This document shows positions 49,170 to 61,754 of a stretch of 64,000 nucleotides of DNA, in pieces. The stretch spans positions 1 through 64,000 of the forward strand of contig JASANG010001602.1 of NCBI GenBank assembly GCA_030248215.1, in the 5' to 3' direction. Source of the stretch: Enoplolaimus lenunculus (Eukaryota > Nematoda > Enoplea > Enoplida > Thoracostomopsidae). The stretch's first letter is position 1, and each line of letters starts with the position of its first letter. A program made the translations under genes and the position numbers. The notes under the pieces were generated by a model. It worked only from the letters and a program-made list of their open reading frames with translations, made no database searches and was not told the DNA's origin.

Positions 49170-51720
49170 GTCGCTGTGCAGATGTCACTGCACCCAGCGC
49201 CTCTAAATCTTAGTAGATTTAGGCTTTCGGCAGCTGGAATCACATTTCTGTGAAAATGTGTGAGCTCTCGGGCTGCACAGAAATTTTGGGAATAATATCT
49301 CGGCGGAAAGTCCCCGTGCAAGCTTGTGTCGGTAGACACAGCTTTGATTCGGAAGGCTCTGAGCCAAAATATGCAGCCCTTGAAGTTTCGGTGTCCTGGA
49401 GAGTTGCTACGGGCATGTGTGCACAGGTTGGACGATTGCTGAAAATCGAAATGTTAAGCAGACTTTTCAGATCTGTCCGGTTGGAGCTGTAAGTGCTCTC
49501 GTGGCCCGGAAAGTATGAAAATAGTTCTGAATAGGTGATATTGTATCGGTTCGAGACTAATTTCAGTGTTTTTGGGTTGAAAACAGTAGTTTCGGATAAC
49601 TCGAATTTTGCGAAATATCGTTTTGATCTGAATTTTACCAAATTCAGATATTCTGGCTGTAAAACTGTGTAACAGGTTTGTAAATGTGCTGAATTTGATG
49701 GAATGCATCTAAAAACACTTAATTCTAGCGAAATGTTCGTTTTCTGCGCATTCGAAAACCTATAGAAAATTTCGATTACCATCGAAATTTGATGATGATT
49801 ACTAGCTACTTGTTACTAAATATATTATCATTATTGGCTTGTTTTGTGGAGGATTTTGAGTCGGCCATGTTTTGTTTTGCATTACTACGTTTGAAATTTC
49901 TAATATAACACGTGTATTATTCTAGTATTTCAGAATATAACGGTCTTGCGTAGGAGGTTGAGATTTTTCGTTTAAGTTGGGTATTGGATTTTTCGGAAAT
50001 TTTGTAAGACGTGGGTTATTTTCACTGCATTTACCGAAACCTGTTATGCAAAATTGTTAATTTTGCATAATCTTAGGATTTCCCCTGTTCGTCGCTGACT
50101 TGTCACAAACTTTGGGAGAGATTTGAGTGTTATTTTGGCAACGCTGTTTTTGTGGTTTGGGCTTTGATAAGTGGTTTAGTGGGTGGATTTGAATTTTGTG
50201 TTTTAAAATGCAGAATTTTACGGGGTTAAATAACTCCCTGCGGCAGCAGCGGAGTTGGACCTGGGCGACCGGGGAGGATTGGTGTCACTGGTCAGCGGCG
50301 AAATCCCCATTCTGGTCCGGGCTATCACAAGCAAATCCGCAGATTCGGCCGTTACCACGGCCCGAATCGGTCATCCCCGAATTGCTGGTAAGAGTTATTT
50401 ATTTACTTGCTTACACCATGGTCGTTTCTTTACACCGGTGTCTAACGGCTCTTGAGACTATCGAGAGAGTCCGAGCTGGCTTATAGATTTTTGCGTTATT
50501 TGTTTTTAGCCGTAGTGTAGAATTACATCTAGCGTTATATATAGGCAACTAACTTCGCTCGGTTGAAATGGCAAGGAGTACACCATCGTCCCCGCTAAAT
50601 CCTGAAGCTGACGAGTTCCAACCTTCCACCGCTGGGGTTCGGTGGGCGGTAGCTCACTTAACGCCTGAGGTTGAAGCTGAGCTCGAGGCTCTGCGAATGC
50701 GTAACGCCGAGGAGGATGCGCTGGTAAGATTTGTTCTGTTTCTTTAATTTGGGTGTACTTGTTGCCAGGATTTAGGCGTTAGTTTTCTTAACCCAGTGTT
50801 ACATGTTATTTTCCGCTAATAAACTAATAAATCGAGTTCTTGCACATAGTATTTACCTCACACATACCCGTTTAACTATTCATTTTGATTTCGGGCTCGG
50901 GACTACCGCCCCGTTCCCGTTTCTTTGTAAATATCGCCGTTGAATTAACCCGCATTTTTCTTGTGTCTCCGAGTGTTTACGCTAGTCACGCATGCGCTGA
51001 GCTTAGGTCGAGTTGAGTTGCCTGAGTTTTTGAATGCATTAATTGAGATGTTAACCGGATCCAGATATTTCAATTGTTTTATCGAGCATTGTTTCGGATT
51101 TTTAGCCAGTTTGAGTTCATAGATTGATTGTTCGTAAGCCGAAAACATTTTCGGCTGTTGTCTTTTCTGTCAAATTATTCGGCGCGTTTAGAATTCTAGA
51201 ATTCGATATTTTAGCGGCGCCTGTGAAATTTTGTAATTTAGGCTGATTTGATTTGTTACGCGAAATTAAGCGCGATGGAAAATTTGCGGCGCTCATAAGC
51301 CGCTGTTATTCGCGCCGGCCTGATTTTGCTTGACTGTCACTCGGTAGAGTGACGATGTGTATTGTCTAGTCAGATCCGTGGGTGGAACCTTTAGGTGTGA
51401 TCAGATCGGTTTGCATTTATTCTTCGGTGATCGGTTTCTTACGAGGACGCTTACGCTTAGGGTATTTAGCTGGATTTCCTCGTTTCAGTGTGATGCTTTT
51501 AGGCTAGGTGAAGTTACTGTCCTCGAAGTTTGCGTGCTTCTCGATCTGGTTACGCTGGGGTGACTGCTATTTTCGCGGATCCCCGTGATTCCCTGTGTCG
51601 GTGACTTTGGAACGAACCTACTCCAGTCGCGGGCCTAGCATAGCGTAACGCATTCGATCATTTTCTATCCATAAGCAGAAAGTTGCCGAGGGTAGGCGGC
51701 GCACCGTTTTTACTTTCTGA
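49170..51720 (+). mobile_element. Long dispersed element, copy B; possibly an LTR-related fossil
   Basis: The inverse partner of 37555-40080. It shares the front (GTCACTGCACCC), a non-coding leader-like part, short coding-like blocks and a far end with CCGAGGGTAGGCGGC. No polymerase, integrase or transposase is seen. The copies differ at many positions, so it looks old and incomplete. Confidence 0.5.
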
Positions 51721-53894
51721 CTTATAGTCGCTCAATATTTTTTTATATTTACAAATCAGTTGAAAGTTCGCTACTTAGCCTCTTAACTAATCTCATTATT
51801 GCATTTGAGCATAATGTAACTAGGTGAGTTCGAGCTTCGCTCAATACGTGTCATTATTTGCAGCAAATTTACGTTCTGTTTATATTCATAGCGGTTTGCA
51901 AGCTGTATGCTTGGCAAAGGGTTTTTGTGCATTAATAAGTATTTACAATTTATTACCACAATTATTAATTAAAAACCAAAAAGCAAATAACAAAACAGCA
52001 AACGAAATGAAAGAATTAATGTTCCGATTCCGATTATACATGCAATCAGAATTGGAATAGAAACCGGAAAAGTTGACGTGATGTGGCTTGAAATCTGAAT
52101 AAGAGTTTAGTGTGTCGATAACGTTAAAACTTAATAATTCATGTACTTATATTTATTGGCATGTTACAGTATTTTGAATAGAAAAAAATGATTCCCCTAT
52201 ACGTTTCAATGTTCAATACGAACATTTCGGGTAATGTCACTCAGACGTTACCGTTTGCAGGTTGCGCACAAATAAAGTCCACCCTGTTCTGCTGGAACGG
52301 TATGGACGTCCATACCGTCTACCAGACTTACATTTTGTCCACTGGTGACATAGCTAATAAGCGGACACTAATGGGTTCAGCACAACGGTGTGTGGACAAA
52401 ATTTATGTGGCAATAACGGTGTAGATAGTTAAAGTTTTGAATGGTAGTTCTTATATATGCCACAAATTTTAAAAGTAGTTAATATACGCGAAATCATTTA
52501 AAATGTTTGTAAAAGTTCCGTTCTGAGCTGTACTGGGGCATATCTGGCATCAGGGCTCAAAAATGATCGAATTTTTAATGCACTTATAACAAATAAGTCA
52601 TAGATAAAAACATACGCACAGTTTTAGTTTTCTGAAAACAGAATTTTTTGGCAACCTGTTGACGTGCGCTAAATTGTGGTTGTGTAGCATCCGAGCGTTT
52701 GTTTTTAGTTTGTTAAACACTTGCATGGGACCAAGTTGGCTTGCTGTAACATTTGGTTTGGTAAATTCTTACGCAATTATGCAGGAACATTATTCTCTGT
52801 GCTGATGTAATTCCTTCAGGTATACATATGCTGGAATTCGCGGTTCCGTCATGCGTTTTACGTCGGCTACAACATAATGCAACTTTCATCAATTTAAAAA
52901 ATTTAGTATTGTATAATTTGCATAAAAACACTGTGCCAGACATACATTTGAAATATTGATAGCTATGCGGACATTTTTCGCTCAGAAATACGGATCGAAA
53001 TGTCCGCTTATAGTTCAACTCGCGTGCGCAGAGTGCTGTTCATAACGTGTGACTGACATAAGTAAAATACATTTTTACCACAAATATTCATTGGATCCAA
53101 TTGGCACCAGCTTTGATGCACGCATGGATCACCAATACGGGATACATGTGAATTTCTGGGACACGGAAAACCGTACGATAGTAATAGGTATTATATATCA
53201 GGATATGGGATAGGATCACGCTCTAGAATATTTTCAAACTTGCAGTAATCGAAAACCGTTGTATCCCCCTTGAATAATGTTTGGGCTGCATAGCCAGGTG
53301 AGTTGGCTATAGGTCGGCATACAATCTGCCCATAGCCAAGGGTTACGATCGCTCCTAAATTATTTAGAGGGGTGCTGACCACCTATGACCCGCCTCTGTC
53401 GACAGCAATCTTAATGCACCAGAACGACAGTCGATGAAAAAGTTTTAGACTATTTAAAGACGATACGAATATTTGTGTTGGAATTGCTATGCCCAAATTT
53501 ACCGTTGTTCCAGCTATACGAGCCTGCCTGTACTTTTACTTCAAAAACCAATTCTACATTCTAAAGTTTTTGCTATTAAAATTACCATAAATATACATAT
53601 ATACTCCAAGTTACTGAATCGTTAATAAACCATTAAATCCATATGCTTTTCCCGCATGAATACTCGATGTCTTTGTTGCAACTCTTCAAGTTGCAAGGAT
53701 AGGGAACTTCAAAGTTTTTAATTAAGCAACGAGAAAAGCAGGTACGCAAAGGCCTTGACAACTAATCCTCAGACTTGCAAGTCAATAACTGGTATGTATC
53801 CTGCAAATAGCTTATATTTTACAACACGTTTCAGGCACTGTCATAATATTAAGGGCGTTCGCTTTGTCATAGTCTTCAATTTTATGCAAATGCT
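51721..53894. other. Intergenic stretch
   Basis: No gene is supported. A perfect 22-bp palindrome is at 52297-52318 (each half ACGGTATGGAC). The remainder is unassigned. Confidence 0.4.
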
Positions 53895-54076
53895 GGTTAA
53901 TGTATAGAAGAGGGTCGTAACAGTAGTATAAGCATGTTCCTAAGCCTACGCCTTAAAGCCTAAGTGTAAGAATGGGGCTTACACCTAATCCTAACTAAAG
54001 AATTAGTCTACAGCTTAAACTTTCTCCATATTGCAGTCCCATAGAAAAACGTTCCGCCCCAGATCTTTAGATGGAC
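53895..54076 (-). mobile_element. Telomere-repeat MITE, complete copy
   Basis: The left end is GGTTAATGTATAGAAGAGGG and the right end CCAGATCTTTAGATGGACCC. The core has CCTAAGCCTACGCC and AAAGCCTAAGTGTAAGAATG. CAGTCCCATAGAAAAACG precedes the right end. Confidence 0.8.
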
Positions 54077-54344
54077 CCAATTGCTGCATCAGAATGTTGT
54101 ACTTTTTTATTCTGATTGATGCGATAGAGATTTGAAAGAATGACTGACTACAAAGGTGCAATTCAAACAACGTCTAAATTCATGTAATGAAAACTACTTT
54201 TTGCGTTAGTCGTAGTTTATAAATTACAATTCTAATGCACGCTTAAGCCTTGTGCTCCAATTTTTCTCTTACATGATTACTGCTAAAACGTCAACTCACT
54301 TATTGTTCACTAATTGCGGTTGAATCTACCTAGTATGATACAAC

Positions 54345-54556
54345 GGCTAATGCAAAGAACAGGGACTGAACAGTATTATAAGCATATTCCTAAGCCTAAG
54401 CCTAAGCCTAAGCGTAAGAATGAGAGTATTCCTACGCCTAAGCCAAAGCCTAAGCCTAAGCCTTAGCCGAGCAAAAAATTAGTCTAAAGCTCAAGCTTAC
54501 TGTTTTCTACTTAGTTACACAGAAAAAAAGTTCCACCCCCTATCTTTGCATGGACC
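54345..54556 (-). mobile_element. Telomere-repeat MITE, complete copy with long array
   Basis: The left end is GGCTAATGCAAAGAACAGGG and the right end TATCTTTGCATGGACC. The first array on the + strand is CCTAAG-CCTAAG-CCTAAG-like and is followed by the GAATGAGAGTATTCC island. The second array has four or more AAGCCT units. Confidence 0.85.
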
Positions 54557-54759
54557 GACACAACTAGAGTTTGACTCAATTTCTTCTTTAAAACGTTCAA
54601 AATTTTCTGAGGAAACTGGCAAACTTTTTTACCATCAAATACCACAAAATATAAAATAACAATAAAGAATATAATACATTTTTATAATAAAACCATAAGC
54701 TGCACCATTTAGAATTCCAGCACAAATTTATAAAATTAAAATCCGACGGTTAAAGTTCA

Positions 54760-54984
54760 TATTAAACTACAATTGACAATTCTATCGTTCTTCACGATGG
54801 CCAGCGTGCCTCTATTCAGGAATGAGGTTCTCCATGGGGTATTTCGGTGGGGCTGTGTCAGCCCTGTCGAATAATGAATCAAAGATGCACATTTGGGCCT
54901 ACAATCAATCCAGGTTTCGCGACTATAAGTGCTACACCCTGGTTCAAGACATTCATGTGCGCAAAATAAGCATACAATAAATAG
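54760..54984 (-). CDS. Doubtful small secreted peptide ORF downstream of synthetase 2
   Basis: From the first ATG the frame gives 75 aa with a hydrophobic start (MLFIVCLFC) and five more cysteines. It begins 36 bp after the synthetase 2 stop on the same strand, so it would lie in that gene's 3' UTR. No family was recognised. It may be chance. Confidence 0.15.
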
Positions 54985-55019
54985 CATCAAAAATGTAATA
55001 AATAAATTCACTTGATGTT

Positions 55020-58000
55020 CTACTCAAGGCACGTTGTATAGACAATTGCTTCGGTGACGGCGTACGGATCACAGTTTGATGCCGGGCGACGATCTTCAAG
55101 ATAACCCTGAAATGAGTAAATAAAAAAACAATAGCAAATAATAAAAAAATTTGAACATTTTAAGTCTTAAATAAATTCATCATAAATAATCGACATAAAA
55201 ATATACCGTGAAAGACGAACTGTTCGGTGAAATCGTGTGTTCGAATCGAATCACTGCCACTGAAAATTTACCAGAAGGGGATGTAGTCTACAATCAGGCG
55301 AGTAGGCAGAGGGGAATAGAATGGGTTACAGTCCCATGGAAAATTTTTCAGTTCCGCTTTAAGTTATGTGAAACATACGCACGTCTCTAATAATAGCTGT
55401 ATTTCATACTCCCCTAGCGTCTTCAGATGGCTAACAGCGTACTCACTACTAGAATAATTGACTCAAAGAATGTTGCAATTTTTAGTACAAAAAATTTGTG
55501 CTCAGATTCAGTATATAAACTAGAACGAACAATCATAGGCATCGTTGGGAATTAGAGAATATTAATGCTGAAAACTTACATATCCATCATGTGCGACTTT
55601 TCTCGGAATCCGAACAGATGCACCTCGGTGAGCAATTCCAGACGAAAATTTTTCAATACTCGCAGTTTCATGAAGGCCAGTCAACCGCCGTTTGTTATCC
55701 AGACCTCCAGTTGGATCGTACATTTCAATGTGACGCGCTTGACGTTTGGATAATTTTTCGATCGCGGCATTGATTGCACTGAAATTATACATGAAAATAC
55801 TGAATATATCATTCGCATTCACTCCTGTATCGAAGACGGTCAACAGGGTCTTGACGTCTCTAACATGAATTAAAATCAAATTTTTGTTTTAACATTTATA
55901 TGGCTCATCTGCTTTAAAGATGCGCACATGCATGCGAAAGGATTTCACACAAAGTATCAGTATAGGAGCGTCAAAATGTTCGCCAAGTTGTCTATGTTGC
56001 GCATGCATGTTGAGAACCTTGCACCAAGTACCATTGTTTTTAAAAGAATTTGTCAATATACTGCTAACTACAAAATCTGAGTTTACTTCCTGCCATGCAA
56101 AGAAATGAAATTTGAAACAGTACAAAATTTTTAAATTTGTGATAAAGAACACGCAATACATGAGCAGAACAAGTTCCCTTCTTGCTTTATTGTGCCCATC
56201 TACAAAAATATAAACTATATACCCTTGCAACCAAGATCGTATTACTTGTTTACCCCCGCCCCCAACTTCGTTCACTATATTATGACATCGTCCAAAAGTT
56301 CACTGGATCCACCTCAGTTTTTCAGTATTTAAAATTTCTAATCGAACCGGTCACAGCAAAAAAATTGAGGTGTTCGCCCCTCTCCTCAACATTCTACTGC
56401 ACCCGCTCTGAAATTCTTCTTGGAAATCTCATATTTGAAAGACACTACCAATGTAAACAAAATGTGTTGAATGATTGCTTCCAAAAGGGAGAATTTGTGA
56501 TGTTGGCAACACCTTGACGTTTTATAAACAATGTGGTAGCGAAGGTACTGTACCATGCCCTCTTTCTGATTTACGTCCCTGACCCAAGTTTAGCTTCTAC
56601 ATAGCGGTTACATTAATGTCAGTTACTTACTCCATGCCGATGCCCGGTGTCCGCATTGCTTCAGTCGAATAGTTGCAATGAGCTCCGGCCCCGTTCCAGT
56701 CTCCCGGAATTGGTTTCGGATCCAAAGAAATGACAACGTTGAAAGACTCTGCCACCCGATGCAACAAATAACGACCGATCCACAATTCGTCGCCCATCGC
56801 GATGCCTTCACATGGACCCACTTGAAATTCCCACTGAAATATTATCATTTAACCCTAAAAAATATTGATGACCCTCTTTGTTGATATTGTAGCTGCTGCG
56901 CATCTGTTTGACGGCCCTATAAAGATTGCTCCTAGGTTTCTGTCCAAAACTTGTAAAACAGCCAAAATTTTGGTATACTCTTAGCGGGCCAAGCTGTCAG
57001 AAATGTATCAACATGGCTCAGGTGCCTAACAGAAAAGTTCTCTGGAAATTTTCCTTCGCTTGTAAGTCACCGAAAACCCATGTATGGCCCTCCTAAAACA
57101 TTTTTAGTTCCCTTCCTTAGCAAGGTGAGCTGGTTACAAGTTTGAGTAAAACAATTCATGAAGTATATGGATTCTATGCGTAACCTATTTTACTACAGCT
57201 CTTACCATACAATGCGTCATTTACTTACCTGAGCTGGCATAACTTCCGCGTTTGTGCCAGAAATATTGATTCCTGCGTATAACATTGCTCGATAGTGACT
57301 TTCAACAATGTCTCGGCCATAAACTTTGTTTGTTCCAACTCCGCAATAATAAGGACCTGAAAACAAAACTCATCCGTTTGAAAAGTGGTTGATAAATGCT
57401 TAGGCAAAGGCTTAAGCTTAAGTAAGCTTTACGTAACCATAAGTATGAGTCTAAGCATGGGGGAAAGTACAATAGCCCCAAACTGATTAAACCAAAAAAT
57501 GTTCAAGAAATATTGGTATATTTAATGTTTGCTAAATTGTACATTGTGCTTTCTGATATTCGCGTGGGATTATAAACAAAATTTTTTTATTAATTCATGA
57601 CGTTATAATTTTTCAAGATTATTGATGGAAATATCGAAAACATTTTGTAAAATGTACTCGACGTTAGTTTTGAGGTTTTGTTTAAATATCAAATATTAAA
57701 AGTTTTGCCGTTTTCGTTTATCTGCTATTATGAAAAATCGACCCAAGACTGAGTGAACATAGTTGCTTTTCGGTTTATTTTTTACCACACAATGGCTGGG
57801 TTTGTGAAATCTTACGTATGTATTTACTTAAGTTACTTCAGTCGACTACTTAAGTAAATACTTAACTTGTCGAACAAAAACAGATCAATAGCAAACGTGA
57901 GCTACTGTCATAACACAACAGCAATGTTTCTGCTTTATATTAAAGAGACACCATGAATCAACAACTTCAGTTAGAACAAGGTTAGTATGCCTGGGATGCT

Positions 58001-60486
58001 AATCTGCAATACGTCAAATTTAGTCAGCGACTTAAGTATTTATTTAACTTTAGTAAGCTTTTAACAACGACAAAATGATTAAGTAATTGCTCAGCACGTA
58101 GTTAAGCCCTTAGTGGTATAGATACTAAGTAAGAATTTTTTCATTAACCCTTTCTCTTATGAATATTTTCAATTTCATACGAGATGTAATTTTAAGGTGA
58201 TTCGAACCCAGTCTCACATGACCACTGAACTATAGGAGCTTGACGCTCGAGCCCCAGGGCCTCTCACGTCTTGTGGAGATTTTGCACTGCAAATATATGT
58301 TATCAATGTTAAACGCTGCTCACAGGGTGTGTATTGGTTGTACATTTACTCTACGAACGAAAGGGTTAACAAGCAGCTCAAAAAAGATCAGGCAGACGGG
58401 ATACGTATAATAAGCGTAAGGTAGAATAATTGCTGAACACTAAATACATGAAAACGATGGTATCACGACAATTCGTAGACCCGACAACTCGTCGACCGAT
58501 AACTTGTAATCCGAAATTTCATCGACTCGACAACTCGTCGTCCATTATTATGTTAAGGCTTACGGTGAGGCTTTAGGTTTACGCTTAGGATTATGCTTAG
58601 ACTTATTTATAGGTTTTTGGTACGCTGTTGGGCGACCAGTTGTAGGTGGACAAATTGTCGTAGATTCGAAAAACATAACATAGTTTCCGCAATATTCCGC
58701 TCATTCGGAGACTTGAACGAAAAAGTAGATCTACTTGTGATGTAAAACAAAAGTATTTGGATGCGGTTTTGGTTTAGATTTTAATTTACAGTATGCAGCG
58801 GAAGTGAATACATTGGAGCCATAGCTTGAGGGCCACAAATTTAGCCGGATGCGAAGCTGTATTTGTTAATTTTCGATCGTTTTTTGTGTTCAAAATACCT
58901 TGTGGTCCAGGATAGCCGTGTTTTGGCCATCCAAGTGGATGATGATCCCAATCGAGCATTGTATACTCTTGTTCAATACCAAACCATGGATGAAACGATT
59001 TCGCTTGTTCCATTACTTTCACACAACTGTTACGTTTGTTTGATTCTAAAAATATAATTCAGACAATGTGGTTGCAAAATTTGCAATACCAATGTCTTAC
59101 ATATACCACGCCTCCATATCTTAACGAATTAGTTTACTTTAATTTTTGATTGAAACTAAAAAATAAGCTGGACCAATGCCCAAAATACGTATTATGATTG
59201 CTTCAGCTTTGTCAACAATAGATTTGTGGTTTTGATCAATTAACTGCGGTCACCTCAACTATCGTAAACCATAAAGTTTGTATCATTTTCTATACTGCGC
59301 TGCGCTAGTTCTGAAAAACAGCAGAAAAATAATGTGTGATACTACACGCTTAGAGTTTAACACAGGTTCGTAGCTAAGCGGGCCAGTGGGGCTCCGCTCC
59401 CTCTAGAAAAATTTTGGCTTCCCTGGAAAATTTTAAACCTTGCTTATAAAAGTGATTCAAAACACTTTTATGGCCCTCCTGAAAAATTATTAACTCCCCC
59501 TTATCAAGGTGATCTGGCTACGAGCCTGGTGTGACATAGGGTTGCAGTTGTTATATGACGTTTTAGTAGTAACTAAGTGTAAAATTCAAGTAAACGCTTA
59601 ACCAGTTGGAACTTTTTCGTTTGTGAACGTTTCACACAAAACCAGTTTGTTGTCGCCACCCTGGAACGGATTTGGATACATTTTGACCGGATGCAAATAG
59701 ACGTCCGAGTTGTGTCCGCTTGCCTGACCGGTACTTGAGCCGTCAAAATCCCATATTGGAATATCTGTTAAATTAAAACTTAAAAATGTAACTTTTTGTC
59801 CACATGTCTTTAAATAAAGTTCGAAACTGTTATAAAAATTGCAGTGAAACTTAAACCTGGGACTTTAATAGGAACGCAACAAAATTCCTGTTGTTAAAAG
59901 GGTTTTTTAGAAACGGACACGTTGTACAAACAAATTAGTGTGTGCACTTTGTATGTGTACATGTGTCTATCTGTGTGTAGAGTTAGTGGTGGCTGGGCGG
60001 CAGAGTAATTCTGAATAAATCATAACGACCATGTCAGAAACAAAGCTCTGTTTTAAACTTTTTTCGCGTTTCAAACACCATGATTGGAAGTGCTTTATTG
60101 CCAGCGGAGAAACTCTAAAATGGATCGCTAGTGTAGCAAAACCGCTATTTACCATTACGTTTTTAGCTGTTACAAACGCAATTTTAGCATCAATTTTATA
60201 TTCATTTTTTTCAAAGTGTGAAAAGCGCTTTGTATTTTTGAGAATAGCCCTATAGCCAGCGGACTATGTTTTTGCTTAGCACTGAAAAAAATTTAAAAGT
60301 ATATAAAGGCGTGTGGACGACGTCAGGTATACCTTTAATTGTTTGTGGTTCGTCCGCAAGGGTTTTGGTCTTCGACCTCAAGTATTGCCCAGTTCCATCA
60401 ATCCAAATGTAAGTCGCCATACAATTTTCACCCTGGTCAAGAACACTAAACCGACGCAGTGCTTGAGTGTTATAACTGTAATCCAT
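55020..60486 (-). CDS. gln: Glutamine synthetase, paralogue 2 (complete, seven exons)
   Basis: Same reaction and family as the gene at 29287-35663. Exons in transcript order: 60486-60333, 59764-59603, 59045-58899, 57356-57229, 56833-56631, 55778-55580, 55106-55020. Each exon has the same length and phase as its partner, giving 359 aa. Key motifs are intact: [71 protein letters not shown] and [11 protein letters not shown]. Both paralogues read AHC where animal enzymes usually have CHT next to the conserved His. The proteins differ at scattered residues (SVLDQGENC versus SVLQQGQKC) and introns are unrelated, so the duplication is not recent. Intron 3 carries the segment shared with the receptor gene. 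Confidence 0.95.
56980..57145. mobile_element. Decayed GGCCCGTAGC-family MITE in synthetase 2 intron 4
   Basis: TAGCGGGCCAAGCTGTCAGA to CTTAGCAAGGTGAGCTGGTT matches 42500-42672 and 59367-59530, with the shared middle GGCCCTCCTnAAACATTTTT. Confidence 0.6.
57393..57460 (+). repeat. Telomere-repeat MITE fragment in synthetase 2 intron 3
   Basis: Only AAATGCTTAGGCAAAGGCTT and AAGCTTAAGTAAGC-type text remains. No ends were recognised. Confidence 0.35.
57672..58369. repeat. Segment duplicated at 6128-6884
   Basis: Direct-orientation match to the receptor-intron segment, including the ACTTAAGT-rich block and the TTAA element, with small indels. Here it lies in synthetase 2 intron 3. Confidence 0.8.
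58144..58369 (-). mobile_element. TTAA-flanked element with tRNA-like core, copy 2
   Basis: The ends are TTAA-CCCTTTCTCTTATG and, inward, TTAA-CCCTTTCGTTCGTAG. The tRNA-like part (GATTCGAACCC and GACCACTGAACTATAGGAG on the + strand) is shortened relative to copies 1 and 3. Confidence 0.65.
58445..58670. mobile_element. CGACAACTCGTCG-rich unit with telomere-like text
   Basis: GACAATTCGTAGACCCGAC, GACAACTCGTCGACCGATAA and the inverse-type GGACAAATTGTCGTAGATTC frame a short TTAGGCTTACGGTGAGGC-like core (58555-58618). Possible nested MITEs in synthetase 2 intron 3. Confidence 0.45.
59367..59530. mobile_element. GGCCCGTAGC-family MITE in synthetase 2 intron 2
   Basis: The left end is GGTTCGTAGCTAAGCGGGCC and the right end AAGGTGATCTGGCTACGAGCC. 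The ends pair imperfectly. Confidence 0.65.
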
Positions 60487-61754
60487 ATTTGCTGTTTACC
60501 ACAACTTTAGTAATACAATATTCTAAAAGTGCATTGATATCAAGGGTGTAGCGAAACACCTCTGTAGATGGATGGCATCATCAAAATCCAAACTAATTCT
60601 TGACAGGTAAACTCATCGCTTTAATATTGTAAAACAATCGTTAACAATTTACCGATTTTGCTTCAAAATATATTTTGGTCGTTTTTTTCATTGCCCGACC
60701 CCCCACCACCAAAAAAAGTTTCCGGGTGTGAAAGTGCAACCATAATGTACGCGTTGGTGAAGGTTACAGAACCGACCCATCCCTTCATAGATGTAGGTGT
60801 ATTGAATATTGGACGCCACTTTTTAAATAATACTTGCTCATCTAAAACATTGGTTGTATGTGCAGGACTCATGTTACGATAAAGGTCGTCCCATTATCCC
60901 GGACCGACGATAGTCCAAGAGTGCTGACATATGCGCTCCTGTTTATGCACAGCCAAATATATAATATATATTTATGTAATATGAGAACGTGGTATTAATA
61001 GGAGCAGTTTAAACTTTGTTCAGGGGGCGGATGAGGTTGCAACCCCAGTGAGCTCCATTAGACTGAGAATGTGGTGTAAGTCGTAGGGGCAGTTTTAATT
61101 TTCCTTTTGGGAGTTGCAGAACCTCCTGAGATCCACAGTTTTAAGGGACGCTGAGGCTGAGCAGGATAAGTGTTACAATAATGAATTGCTTATTGTGGGG
61201 GTTGTGGGGGCGCCAGCCTCACATCCTGCTTACTGTACCCTGAACGTGCGGGAGTTAGGGCGGTGGCAGCCCCCGTGAGAATCCAATTCTAGAAAATTTA
61301 TCAACGTGGCTGGACCCAGATGTCCCGCTGTTCCAATTGTCCCGTTGTCCAAACTGTCCCGTTATACCAACTGTCCTCACTGTCCCAATTATATATTTGT
61401 TATGGGTACTTTTGGTACATTGCTGTTTCGGGAAAATGGGACGGCCTTTAGGGTAACATTGGTCATGTGTAGTGCGTCGGCCAATGTCACGCTACGCATA
61501 TGTTAGCTCAGAAGGTACAGAACTTATTATCAGCTGGCGATAGGTGTTACACATTTGAGAATACGGAAAACAGTCTTAAAAACACTGCAAAAATTATCTC
61601 TGTACAACGCTGTATAAACTGTATGACATTAAAATTTGCTGAATCATTTTTTCTGGAGTATATACAGCGTGCAACGTGAATTCAGATACAGGTAGAAAAT
61701 TTCAGCTTTCCACTGCGCAATTCTGGTATTAAATTGTATGTTTTCCAACAGAAT
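60487..61754. other. Upstream of synthetase 2; short minisatellite
   Basis: About 61318-61392 has seven TGTCC(C) units in variants of CAAnTGTCCCGTT. A dispersed-repeat fragment (TATCAGCTGGCGATAGGTG ... ACATTTGAGAATACGG) is at 61530-61565. The promoter of synthetase 2 should be near 60487-60700, but no element was identified. Confidence 0.45.

Noticed and set aside
52188-52424. 78-codon frame from an ATG on the + strand
   Set aside because: It spans a palindrome, has no signal, domain or neighbour evidence, and is of a length expected by chance.
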